From positions 1 through 64,000 of the forward strand of contig JAGFCA010000067.1 in NCBI GenBank assembly GCA_022394755.1: DNA of 64,000 nt. Reading direction: 5' to 3'. Below, one piece after another: positions 54,885-62,887 of the stretch (position 1 is the stretch's first letter; each line of letters starts with the position of its first letter). The DNA comes from Candidatus Poribacteria bacterium. GTDB taxonomy: Bacteria > Poribacteria > WGA-4E > WGA-3G. Position numbers and translations under genes: made by a program. The notes under the pieces are model-generated. The model ran no database searches and was not told the origin of the DNA. It saw only the letters and a program-made list of their open reading frames with translations.

Positions 54885-55763
54885 ATGCCCGAACGCGTAA
54901 ATAAAGCAATTGAATTGTTAGAAAATGATCAACCGGTCTTCTACACTGGTAGCCATACAAGTTCAAATTTAAACTATGATGCCGGTTTGGCAATGGCAGA
55001 TACTTGGGCAGACTACATCAACATCGGAATGGAACATGGAAGTCTTGACCTTGCTGGGTTGAATAGTTATATGCGAGGTCTTGCTGATGGTGGACCTACA
55101 AAAAGTGGACACAAAACACCTGCCGTTATTGTAGAACTGCCTGTTGATGGGATCAGTGCTGATGTTATTCGTGCAAACGGATGGCAGATGCGGCAACTCC
55201 TTGCCCTTGGGGTGCATGGACTTTTACTTTGTCATGCTGAATCACCGGAGGCAGTAAAAGCATTTGTTGAAGTATGTCGATATCCTTTCCAGACTATCGG
55301 GGTTGGATCACAATTAAATGTAGGTAGACGCGGTTCTGCTGGACAGGGAACTGCCGCACCAATCTGGGGTGTTCCTGTTGATCAATACCTTGATACCGCT
55401 GATCCGTGGCCACTGAATCCTAAAGGAGAACTGCTTCTTGGGTTGAAGATAGAAAATAAACGCGCACTTGCGAATGTTGAAATGACTGCACGTGTACCGG
55501 GAATCGCTTTTGCTGAATGGGGTCCGGGAGATATGAGTATGTCTTTTGGTTATAAGAATATGCCTAATCCACGTCCCCAAGAACTACAAGATGCGAGGGA
55601 TCGTGTGTTTGCTGCTTGTCAATCCGCTGGTCTGAAATTCCTTGAGAGTTCATCACCAGATACAATCGAAGCAAGTATCGATGCTGGTGTGAGAATATGT
55701 GGTTCAGGTGAAGAAACGGCACGGATTGGACGTGATTATGTTGGTAGGACAATGCCAGTATAA
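54885..55763 (+). CDS. HpcH/HpaI-family aldolase
   Basis: A 292-residue class II aldolase of the HpcH/HpaI/citrate lyase beta family, which cleaves 2-oxo-4-hydroxy acids with a divalent metal. Family motifs are NIGMEHGSLDL near residue 45, VELPVDG, LKIENKRAL (with metal-ligand Glu), and GPGDMSMSFG. GGAG is 5 nt before the ATG. It is followed 45 bp later by an RraA-like gene, fitting a pathway that cleaves pyruvate-yielding intermediates from sugar acids or aromatic ring-fission products. The substrate is unknown. Confidence 0.88.
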   Translation: MPERVNKAIELLENDQPVFYTGSHTSSNLNYDAGLAMADTWADYINIGMEHGSLDLAGLNSYMRGLADGGPTKSGHKTPAVIVELPVDGISADVIRANGWQMRQLLALGVHGLLLCHAESPEAVKAFVEVCRYPFQTIGVGSQLNVGRRGSAGQGTAAPIWGVPVDQYLDTADPWPLNPKGELLLGLKIENKRALANVEMTARVPGIAFAEWGPGDMSMSFGYKNMPNPRPQELQDARDRVFAACQSAGLKFLESSSPDTIEASIDAGVRICGSGEETARIGRDYVGRTMPV

Positions 55764-55808
55764 TCAAACTATGCAGAACTAATTCTATATATTACATTGA
55801 GGGAAAAT

Positions 55809-56543
55809 ATGGCATTAACAGAACAGGAAATGTTGGAAGAATTACGAAAATATGATACACCGTCTATTACAAATGTCGTGGCAACCTATCCAGGAAGTCC
55901 ACTATGTCTCGGACTATACAACCCATGGACTGAGAATTGGTATACAGATACATCTATAAAATGTATGTATCCTGAATTAGGAGCGATGGCAGGTTATGCG
56001 GTAACCTGTGTCTACGGTATACCAGATCCCAACTATAACGAACTTTCCTTTATGGATGTAATTGATGCTATGGATGCATCTAAGAAACCGACTATTTTCG
56101 CTTTTGAACAAAAGTTTCCAGAGGAATTAAAGGATAAAGTCGGATTGGCTGGTGGTAACATGACCGCTGCGATGAAATCCGTCGGTTGTTTAGGAGCAAT
56201 TTCTAACGGTCCATCACGGGATATTGATGAAATCCGTCCGATGGAATTCCAATATCTGTTGAGCGGTATTACGCCGGGACACGGTGCCATGGCTGTACAA
56301 TCTGTGAATGTTCCTGTTTCTATCGGTGGAATGGATGTTGCTCCTGGAGAGATTATCCACATGGATGAGAATGGGGCATGTAAATTTCCTGCAGATAAGT
56401 TGGAAGCCGTGTTGACGAATGTTAAAGCATTGTTGGATGAAGAAGGAGATCGTATCGGACAGTTGCTTTCTGGACCGAAGACAGCCAAACAGGTTCGGGC
56501 AATCTTTAGTGGACATACCTATTCCGAAGATGAGGATGAATAA
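55809..56543 (+). CDS. RraA-family aldolase-like protein
   Basis: A 244-residue protein of the RraA/4-hydroxy-4-methyl-2-oxoglutarate aldolase (DlpA-like) family. The ATG at 55809 (GAGGGA upstream) is used; a TTG 12 nt earlier is in frame. Family features are GGNMTAAMKSVGCLG, GPSRDIDEI (the Asp/Arg pair of the metal site) and DENGACKFPADKL near the C-terminus. It sits directly after the HpcH/HpaI gene, so it probably acts on the same compound class rather than on RNase E. A slightly acidic tail (SEDEDE) ends the protein. Confidence 0.85.
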   Translation: MALTEQEMLEELRKYDTPSITNVVATYPGSPLCLGLYNPWTENWYTDTSIKCMYPELGAMAGYAVTCVYGIPDPNYNELSFMDVIDAMDASKKPTIFAFEQKFPEELKDKVGLAGGNMTAAMKSVGCLGAISNGPSRDIDEIRPMEFQYLLSGITPGHGAMAVQSVNVPVSIGGMDVAPGEIIHMDENGACKFPADKLEAVLTNVKALLDEEGDRIGQLLSGPKTAKQVRAIFSGHTYSEDEDE

Positions 56544-56676
56544 GATAACTATTAATGTAGAGTGGATAGAAGAAATGTAGATTAAATGCTCTAAATTCTA
56601 CTTACATGGTTACTATATTTTGGGTATTGGTATAACTCACTAAAAACGCATTTATATCTAAAGTTGAGATTTTACA

Positions 56677-56724
56677 TAGCACTCCGAAATCAACGGTATG
56701 AACGCCTTATGGCGTTCCCCGGGT
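56677..56724 (-). repeat. GAATGCC-family element with TAGCACTCC end, left copy
   Basis: TAGCACTCCGAAATCAACGG then TATGAACGCCTTATGGCGTTCCCCGGGT. It is the inverted counterpart of 56851-56900, and its inner hairpin (GAACGCC/GGCGTTC) is a base-changed version of the GAATGCC family with the same tail in reverse. Confidence 0.8.
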
Positions 56725-56798
56725 ATGAGAAAACATTAAAATATCGGTATCGTTAGTTCTGTATTGATTAGGACTATTACATGTCTAAGTGATGGACC

Positions 56799-56832
56799 TT
56801 GCTCCAGCGGAGCAATATGTCTATAGAAATTG
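56799..56832 (+). repeat. Variable-stem hairpin family, copy 2
   Basis: TTGCTCC-AGC-GGAGCAA forms a 7-bp stem with loop AGC, followed by TATGTCTATAGAAATT. The tail matches 52510-52540 and 57530-57568; the stem does not. Confidence 0.7.
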
Positions 56833-56850
56833 GCGTATTCACCCTCCTAC

Positions 56851-56900
56851 ACTCCCGGGGAACGCCATATGGGGTTCATACCGTTGATTTCGGAGTGCTA
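56851..56900 (+). repeat. GAATGCC-family element with GGAGTGCTA end, right copy
   Basis: ACTCCCGGGGAACGCCATAT then GGGGTTCATACCGTTGATTTCGGAGTGCTA. It pairs with 56677-56724 over nearly its full length; the two lie about 100 bp upstream of the transposase. Confidence 0.8.
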
Positions 56901-56997
56901 TATACTAAACTTTGCTTGGACACACGCTAAACGATGCAAATATAATAAGACAGACTTCCCATTTAGTTTGGCAAATATTGAGACCAATAAAAAGACT

Positions 56998-57482
56998 ATG
57001 GCAGATACATTTACTCAACTCTACGTACATATAGTTTTTTCCGTGAAAGGTAGACACGCACTTATTCCTAAACAGCACAAGACGGAACTCCACAAATACA
57101 TCACTGGCATCATCACCAATAAGAAACAAAAATTGATTCAAATCAATTCAATGTCTGATCATATCCATATCCTGATTGGAATGACCCCGGATGTCGCGTT
57201 GTCTGGTTTAGTGAAAGACACAAGGTAAATTCGACACGCTTTATCAATGAAAAACGGTGGACCGTTGAGCAGTTTTCGTGGCAGACTGGATTTGGGGCGT
57301 TTAGTTATTCACATTCTCAGATACATAAGATTGCTACATATATTGAGAATCAGGAAAAACATCATACGCAATTGACGTTCCGTGATGAATATCTTGCGTT
57401 TTTAGATCGTTTTGGGATCACGTATGATTTGAAATATGTTTTTGATCCAGTAGAAGATCTCAATTCTGAAAATACATTGTAA
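56998..57482 (+). pseudogene. RayT-like IS200/IS605 TnpA transposase, frameshifted
   Basis: A single-domain HUH transposase of the Y1_Tnp/REP-associated type. The first frame has the HUH motif SDHIHILIG (His55, His57) and stops at 57226-57228 after GLVKDTR. One extra base near 57223 restores the rest: NSTRFINEKRW, FGAFSYSHSQIHKI (catalytic Tyr in the usual place) and QEKHHTQLTFRDEY up to a stop at 57480-57482. It is therefore complete apart from a 1-nt frameshift. Flanking palindromes (56677-56724, 56851-56900, 57501-57521) share TAGCACTCC/GGAGTGCTA ends. It probably once mobilised those repeats. Confidence 0.82.
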
Positions 57483-57500
57483 AATCTTATTCTTTTATAA

Positions 57501-57521
57501 TAGCACTCCTCTGGAGTGCTA
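57501..57521. repeat. Perfect TAGCACTCC palindrome after the transposase
   Basis: TAGCACTCC-TCT-GGAGTGCTA: a 9-bp perfect stem with a 3-nt loop. The same 9-mers bound the element upstream of the transposase, as if the internal part had been lost here. It may mark the right boundary of the transposon or serve as its terminator. Confidence 0.75.
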
Positions 57522-57529
57522 TGGCTTTG

Positions 57530-57568
57530 ATTCTGTTTTGCTATAGACATATCACGCCTCAGGCGTGA
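57530..57568 (-). repeat. Variable-stem hairpin family, copy 3 (inverted)
   Basis: On the minus strand: TCACGCCT-G-AGGCGTGA, an 8-bp stem, then the tail TATGTCTATAGCAAAAC. The tail matches copies at 52510 and 56799; the stem bases are different from both. Confidence 0.7.
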
Positions 57569-57754
57569 AGAGAGGAATCTAAACGGACATAGGAAACTAT
57601 TCGGTGAAAGTCCTTTAGTTTTCCTATATGGATGTGAGTTTGAAAATAGACGATTGAGTTTAATTTTTCAAAATGTCCTACTTATAGACTCGTTAGAACA
57701 ACAACGATAGTTTTATTGAGATTTTATCTGTATTGAAAATTCTTTAACTATCAC

Positions 57755-58543
57755 CTATTCCGGTTTTGGCGTAGTCAAATCACCACTCAGGATAGTAGGA
57801 CACCAGAACTTCTCAATATATTCAATGATTAGATGTGTACCCTCTTCATGGCTTACATAAGGTGGTTTGTAAGGATTATACATAGCATCCGTCAGATCAC
57901 GTGCTAAGACCACGTTGAATCCCCATTTTACCATCGGCTTAATGGCAAATGACCGTCCAAGCACACACATATTCGTGTGCACACCCATAATGATGATATT
58001 TTTTATACCTTTTTGAGCAAAAAGGTTTAGCACTTCCTGTCCATTATCGCTAATTGAATCACCATCGTCAATTTCTATAGCTTCATGTTGCCGATGCCAT
58101 GCTTTGTATGATTCTGCTTCACCTGTATCTGATCCGCCATCAGATGCATCCACAGGTTGCGGTGGATCTTCCATTTCACGTTCTGGTGGCGGGTCAACAT
58201 GTGGACTTTCAAGGATAGAACGACGGGCAGGATGGTCTTCATAGAAATCCATCGTATCAGAGGGTGCATGAATAATATGAATACCACGTTGTCTCGCACG
58301 ATTCAGAACGATGTTCATTCTCGGTGCCATGACATTGACACGCTCAGTTGCGCCCCATGACCAGTGTTCATTCCACATATCAACAACAATAATCGATGTT
58401 TCACTTACATTCCAGTCAACCTCTTCTTCAAGAATCCGCCAACCATTTCTTCCTGTTGTTCGCTTTTCCTGTCTACGATGGCAAAGTGTAAGTGTATCAT
58501 CGGAGGTTGCTCCGTAAATATATCGACCTATATCAAGAATCAT
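57755..58543 (-). CDS. Isochorismatase-family cysteine hydrolase
   Basis: A 262-residue hydrolase of the isochorismatase/nicotinamidase-like fold. The nucleophile Cys193 lies in GVHTNMCVLGRS, and the conserved catalytic Asp is Asp55 in VVDMWN. The Lys that completes the usual Asp-Lys-Cys triad is not seen at the expected place; AIEIDDGDSISDNG occupies that region, so the active site is atypical. An insert rich in Pro/Glu (117-145) separates it. The N-terminal 45 residues precede the usual domain start. Substrate is unknown (an amide or a vinyl ether). It is 38 bp downstream of rimI and may be co-transcribed with it. Confidence 0.82.
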   Translation of the reverse strand: MILDIGRYIYGATSDDTLTLCHRRQEKRTTGRNGWRILEEEVDWNVSETSIIVVDMWNEHWSWGATERVNVMAPRMNIVLNRARQRGIHIIHAPSDTMDFYEDHPARRSILESPHVDPPPEREMEDPPQPVDASDGGSDTGEAESYKAWHRQHEAIEIDDGDSISDNGQEVLNLFAQKGIKNIIIMGVHTNMCVLGRSFAIKPMVKWGFNVVLARDLTDAMYNPYKPPYVSHEEGTHLIIEYIEKFWCPTILSGDLTTPKPE

Positions 58544-58581
58544 AATTTAATATCCTCCAGTTAGAACGTACTGATGTAACC

Positions 58582-59076
58582 CTAATTTGTTGAGCGTTGA
58601 GAATTTTCATATTCCACGTCTTTACGTAAAACGAAAGCATCTTCACCATTACGATAATATTTTTTTCGGATACCGTAAACTTTAAAACCGAATTGTCTAT
58701 ACAATTGTTTTGCGGGAGTATTATTAGCACCAACTTCCAGGAATACCTCATTACCTGCTTCCTTACTGACAATCTCCAAAGCAGAGGAGAGCAGATATTT
58801 TGCAACACCTTGTCGTCTATATTCAGCATCCACAGCGATATTCATGATATGTCCTTCACCACAGAAAACATAGAAGACAATATACCCAACGATTATGTTA
58901 TCAATACGTGCAACATAACAGTGTGTATGTTTTTTACGACTTCTGAGTTCCCTTTTAAAGAAGGATACATGCCAAGGATCAGGAAACGCTTCTCTTTCTA
59001 TTGCCATGACCTTATCAAGGTCTTCCTGTTCCATTTGTTGAAAGATTATTTTTGGTATCGGTTTTGTGCTATTCAT
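58582..59076 (-). CDS. rimI: Ribosomal-protein-alanine N-acetyltransferase
   Basis: A 164-residue GNAT enzyme of the RimI type, which acetylates the N-terminus of ribosomal protein bS18. Acetyl-CoA motif A reads EYRRQGVAKYLL (about 85-96, R/Q-x-x-G-x-A/G). The RimI marks LEVGANNTPAKQLY (Glu114, Tyr126) and the final YYRNGEDAFVL are all present. A degenerate fragment of the same gene (36 codons) lies at 62313-62430. The gene is preceded by a 1.36-kb gene-free stretch. Confidence 0.9.
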   Translation of the reverse strand: MNSTKPIPKIIFQQMEQEDLDKVMAIEREAFPDPWHVSFFKRELRSRKKHTHCYVARIDNIIVGYIVFYVFCGEGHIMNIAVDAEYRRQGVAKYLLSSALEIVSKEAGNEVFLEVGANNTPAKQLYRQFGFKVYGIRKKYYRNGEDAFVLRKDVEYENSQRSTN

Positions 59077-59309
59077 TTCGGCATTTTAGCACGTAAGGGT
59101 TCTGTCGTCAAGATTGATGGAATTATAAGGATTTGTTAAGTTATTGGCATGAATATCACGGATTTTACGGATGCCCGTATATCTGGGATAACACAGATAA
59201 GAGAGTTTTGTATCTCATGTTCCTTTTTTAACGTGGAAGGGATTATATGAAATGTTTGGAAACTGTGAATGGTGAAAAAATTGTTAATATTTATTGTATT
59301 GGAATGATG

Positions 59310-59372
59310 TCACTTTCACGCAAACCTGCACGAAGCAATTTTACGAACCCTTATTCTATAAGGGTTTATAAA
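59310..59372. repeat. Dispersed repeat, copy 2, inverted relative to copy 1
   Basis: Inverted match to 205-265. In this orientation it reads TCACTTTCACGCAAACCTGC, then the TTTTACGAAC block, then AACCCTTAT-TCT-ATAAGGGTT, a 9-bp stem. Mismatches are few and scattered. Confidence 0.75.
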
Positions 59373-59701
59373 TTTAAACACCCCAATTCTTCGTGAATCA
59401 CGTATGTTATATATTAGTTAACATTAATTAGTTTGGAGTAATTCGGTTCAGTTTTTCACGTTAGTCATATTTATTATCTATACGTTCAAAATGTTACACT
59501 TTTCCTACAAAGTGTAGTATTGAAAAATCCTTATCCCGTTAGTACTACACTGAGTTTAGAGCTATTTTTGTAATTTCAGAAATTTTTTCAAAAATGATGT
59601 ATTTTGTAGTTTTTATTTTTATACTCTATTGATTTGGAATCGTCTGTATGTTAATTATCCTAACTATCCATTTTGTCATGTTATTTCAGCGTATCTCATA
59701 A

Positions 59702-59727
59702 ATCATAGATTTTGAGAAATCTATGAT
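59702..59727. repeat. Perfect 11-bp hairpin
   Basis: ATCATAGATTT-TGAG-AAATCTATGAT: an 11-bp perfect stem with a 4-nt loop. There is no T run right after it on either strand, so it is not a typical terminator. No other copy was noticed in the window. Confidence 0.6.
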
Positions 59728-59875
59728 CTTACCATTTGTTATATTTTGTACCAACGTCGGTGGAAATCCCAATCCTATGATGAGAATTATATCTGTATGG
59801 ACGATTTTACTTGATGAGATACATTGTCGTTTTCTGATTTGTATGATTGCTTGCACTGTCTTTTGTTGGTCTATT

Positions 59876-60024
59876 TTCAAGTTTTTCAAGCTCTTCAAGT
59901 ATTTCAAGTTTTTCAAGTCGCTTTTTAAGAAAAGATTTTTTAATAAGCCATAAATCCTGTTGGGTATTGGGTTTACAAGGATTTGTATAATTGGTGTAAA
60001 ATTTGAAAACTTGAAAAACTTGAA
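59876..60024. repeat. 9-bp periodic TTCAAG array with inverted partner
   Basis: TTCAAG occurs five times at exact 9-bp spacing (starts 59876, 59885, 59894, 59903, 59912). About 90 bp later the complement CTTGAA occurs at 60010 and 60019 with the same spacing (AACTTGAAAAACTTGAAAAA). The two arms could pair into a long hairpin. Confidence 0.6.
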
Positions 60025-60435
60025 AAATATGTAGCTAAATTCACATTTATGTTCTTTTGTATCTGCTTTTTTTGACTCTGATTATATGTGCTTTGAGGAC
60101 GTTTCATAAAGGTATGTAATTCTAACATGGACAACCTTTTGTTTACATTTTGACAAATGTATTAAATTGATTTTATTTTATTGTGGTATATGTAAATTAG
60201 ATGTTAGATGATGATATTTTCTTCAACTAATTTTAATAATGGGGAGAAGAATGGAATATAATTTGATATAGTTTATGCTTACAGCATGTTGTTGATCTGT
60301 TTCTTTTTGGAAAATTAATGTTATAAGCTTACCACCTTAGATTGAGAAATTAGATCGGTATTTCAAGATAGGTATAACAATTTGGGTACTGTGTTTATCT
60401 ACTAATGTTTAAATTTCGCATCAGTCAACGATTCA

Positions 60436-62148
60436 CTATCCAAAGATGTCTTTGTGCATCTCTTCATAAACTACCATACCGGGTTGAATGAGCGGGGCAA
60501 GAATATCTCTCATAAAACTTGCTTTTTTATTTCCCAAAGGAACTGAGTCAATAATTCCTTTGGCAGCATTGTGCATGTCTTGAGCAATAGGTTTCAAATC
60601 ATCGGAAGATGTCGTGCGTTTGCTGAGTGCTTCAGTTTTCGATTTCAATAAATCTTGTAATTTATCTTGTTTGCCGTGTTCTTCACACAACTTCGTTAAC
60701 ACTTCATCATCAAGAAGATAACTTTCAATCGATTTCCGAGACAAAGTACGAATGCCTTTTGTGGCATCCCTATCAATTTCACCATCAGTTGCATTATCCC
60801 TATCCACAATTCCGATAACCATTGCCGACTTTGCGAATTTCTCTATTGCAAGATTTGCTGCCGTTACAGACTTTACTACGTTTTCTCTTGCACCTAAAGA
60901 AGTAAAATCAATTTCAGGATATTGATTCTTAAAGATGTTTTTATAACATTCTTCATCAAAACCTTCACCTTCACAAAATACAGTCCGACCTGTTATAACT
61001 AATTCAGCCAGATCACCAAGTGCGACATCATAAGTTTGTTTCCAAAAATTCGGGTTGGGTTCAGCAGGTGTAATCGTTACCTCTTCGTCAAAATTAATGT
61101 CATTACCAAGCTTGTCTTTACCGAAATCAAGGAAAACGACTGAGTCTGGATCATCTTGCCATAAGTCCTGTGCTTTACGGACCATTCCTATAGAGTGTGT
61201 AGCAATCCATAATTGAGATTTGTCTGGAATAAGGTTGTAGAGTTCCTCGAGGAGTTTCCCTTGAAGTTTAGTGTGAATATGTGCTTCTGGTTCGTCAATA
61301 CAAATTATGGTCTCATCCCACTCTTCCTTTGTAATGATCACATCAAGGAGAAGGTCAAGAGCTGCTTTTTCACCGCTTGCCAGATTCTGAAATGAAAACC
61401 GTTTGCTTGTTCCTTTGTCAAATTGAAAGAAATCACCGTCTAATGGTTGTCCTAAATTCTTTAAAATCAATTGTGGTTCACTAAATAATCTACCTATTGC
61501 ATCACGGAGATCACCAAAGATCTCATTCTGAAGTTTTGCTAATTCCACCTCATCTTCTCCAATTTCCGAACTCCGTTCTAACCATTGAAGTGCAAGCCTC
61601 CAATAGTTTGAAGCAAAACCCTCATCACTTTCTATCAAGGTAGAAGGTCTACGTTCATTTTTATAATCAACTCTATTAATGGTGTATGGGAGCGTAGGTG
61701 AGTTGATTCTATATGCAGTTCGAACATGATACAATTTGTCGATTTTATAGGATTCTTCTGAGAAATCGGAAAAACTAACATCTCCGTGAAATTGAATATT
61801 AGTCTTATACTTTGGCTTGTCAGTTGGAAAATCATTAGAGATTTCCCAATCGTATGAATCCATCCTTTGTTCTTGACTTTGATGTATGCTCTTGTAATAA
61901 GAAGAATAATATCGAGGAACATTAGACTTAGTAAAATAATCTCTATCTTTATAGTATTTGTTGTAGAAATCAGTATCATTTGACAGCCATAGATATTCAG
62001 CGTATTCATTCATAGCATCAAATACTGATGATTTCCCACTACCATTTGGACCTATCATCACAACAAGTTTAGCCTTTTCAGGTATTCCTTCTATCTTTAA
62101 GTGTGTAAAACGTTTGAAATCTTTCAGATTGATTGATTCTATCTTCAT
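60436..62148 (-). CDS. AAA ATPase fused to a TOPRIM/DUF4435-like domain
   Basis: A 570-residue ABC-type (AAA_15/OLD-like) ATPase with a nuclease-like tail. ATPase motifs: Walker A GPNGSGKSS (33-41), signature LASGEKA (256-262), Walker B IICIDEPEAH (281-290) and switch IATHS (315-319). A helical insert spans about 60-250. Residues 385-480 resemble a TOPRIM/DUF4435 fold: FCEGEGFDEE (Glu393), GIVDRDN (Asp449, Asp451) and SIESYLLDDEV. This is the layout of OLD nucleases and of PARIS-type AriA/AriB combined in one chain, both anti-phage. No partner gene is adjacent. It lies between rimI and a rimI remnant, so it looks inserted. Confidence 0.85.
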   Translation of the reverse strand: MKIESINLKDFKRFTHLKIEGIPEKAKLVVMIGPNGSGKSSVFDAMNEYAEYLWLSNDTDFYNKYYKDRDYFTKSNVPRYYSSYYKSIHQSQEQRMDSYDWEISNDFPTDKPKYKTNIQFHGDVSFSDFSEESYKIDKLYHVRTAYRINSPTLPYTINRVDYKNERRPSTLIESDEGFASNYWRLALQWLERSSEIGEDEVELAKLQNEIFGDLRDAIGRLFSEPQLILKNLGQPLDGDFFQFDKGTSKRFSFQNLASGEKAALDLLLDVIITKEEWDETIICIDEPEAHIHTKLQGKLLEELYNLIPDKSQLWIATHSIGMVRKAQDLWQDDPDSVVFLDFGKDKLGNDINFDEEVTITPAEPNPNFWKQTYDVALGDLAELVITGRTVFCEGEGFDEECYKNIFKNQYPEIDFTSLGARENVVKSVTAANLAIEKFAKSAMVIGIVDRDNATDGEIDRDATKGIRTLSRKSIESYLLDDEVLTKLCEEHGKQDKLQDLLKSKTEALSKRTTSSDDLKPIAQDMHNAAKGIIDSVPLGNKKASFMRDILAPLIQPGMVVYEEMHKDIFG

Positions 62149-62887
62149 TTACTACCTCTGATAACAAAATCCAAAACAGTTTATATTATCTTACCCAATT
62201 CATTCAAGACAGACATCTATCTTTCACAACAATTCCACTTTGTAGCTGGTACCATGTCTATATTTGTCAAATAGGAGTATACTGTTCAATTATCTATTGA
62301 GATGTGTTTTGGGAGTCTTATTAGTAATAACTTCAAGGAACAGTTCGTTCCCTACTTTCTTACAGACAATCTTCAAAACAGAGGAGAGATGGTATTTTGC
62401 AAAACCGCGTTGTCTATAATCAGATCCTTCTTATGTAATACTATTTCTAAAAATTGATTCTCCCATGAACAGATACATCGTATGTCTGGAAATACCTCAC
62501 AAACTGGAAATTTATGCTGCATTAAAAAACATAAAAAGAGATATTAATTATCAGACATGGTATTATTTTATAAATGATACTTCATTACAAGAGATATAGG
62601 ATATACTGACTGAGATCTTACAAAACTACACTATATTTGCTATTTAAAGTATAACAGAAATCGAAAGTGTAATATATTCTATTAGAAATCATTCGTATTA
62701 TACTGAATTCCAGAATTTATCTTAGGTTATCTGCTTAAATTAATTCAAAATCGTCGTCAACAGTGTGTAAAGTATCTTATCAGGTGGAATGTATATCATC
62801 CTGCTTGGGTTTAATACTCTATCCCCATTCAAATAACGGGTTTAGGTGTTCGTAGGGGTGAGGTTATCTTACATGTTATACCGTCAT
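62149..62887. other. Intergenic region with a rimI remnant
   Basis: About 740 bp without an intact gene. The rimI fragment is at 62313-62430. The rest (62431-62887) is A+T-rich and stop-laden; nothing was recognised there. Confidence 0.55.
62313..62430 (-). pseudogene. Degenerate rimI fragment
   Basis: On the minus strand the DNA reads DYRQRGFAKYHLSSVLKIV then CKKVGNELFLEVITNKTP, matching rimI residues 86-121 (EYRRQGVAKYLLSSALEIVSKEAGNEVFLEVGANNTP) with no stop or frameshift over 36 codons. Neither end of the gene is present. The fragment is more diverged than the other two gene remnants in this window. Confidence 0.82.

Larger units (their letters stand above)
59077..60435. other. Gene-free region with several repeats
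   Basis: About 1360 bp between two minus-strand genes with no convincing coding capacity. It contains the second copy of the dispersed repeat (59310-59372), an 11-bp perfect hairpin (59702-59727) and a 9-bp periodic TTCAAG array with an inverted partner (59876-60024). The open frames across it are low-complexity artefacts of these repeats (Phe/Lys or Leu/Lys runs). Confidence 0.65.

Noticed and set aside
52304..56900. CRISPR array
   Set aside because: Repeats here are palindromic, of several families and irregularly spaced, with no uniform repeat-spacer pattern and no cas genes.
59686..59953. Phe/Lys- and Leu/Lys-rich short proteins on both strands
   Set aside because: They are produced by the 9-bp TTCAAG repeats and the neighbouring hairpin.
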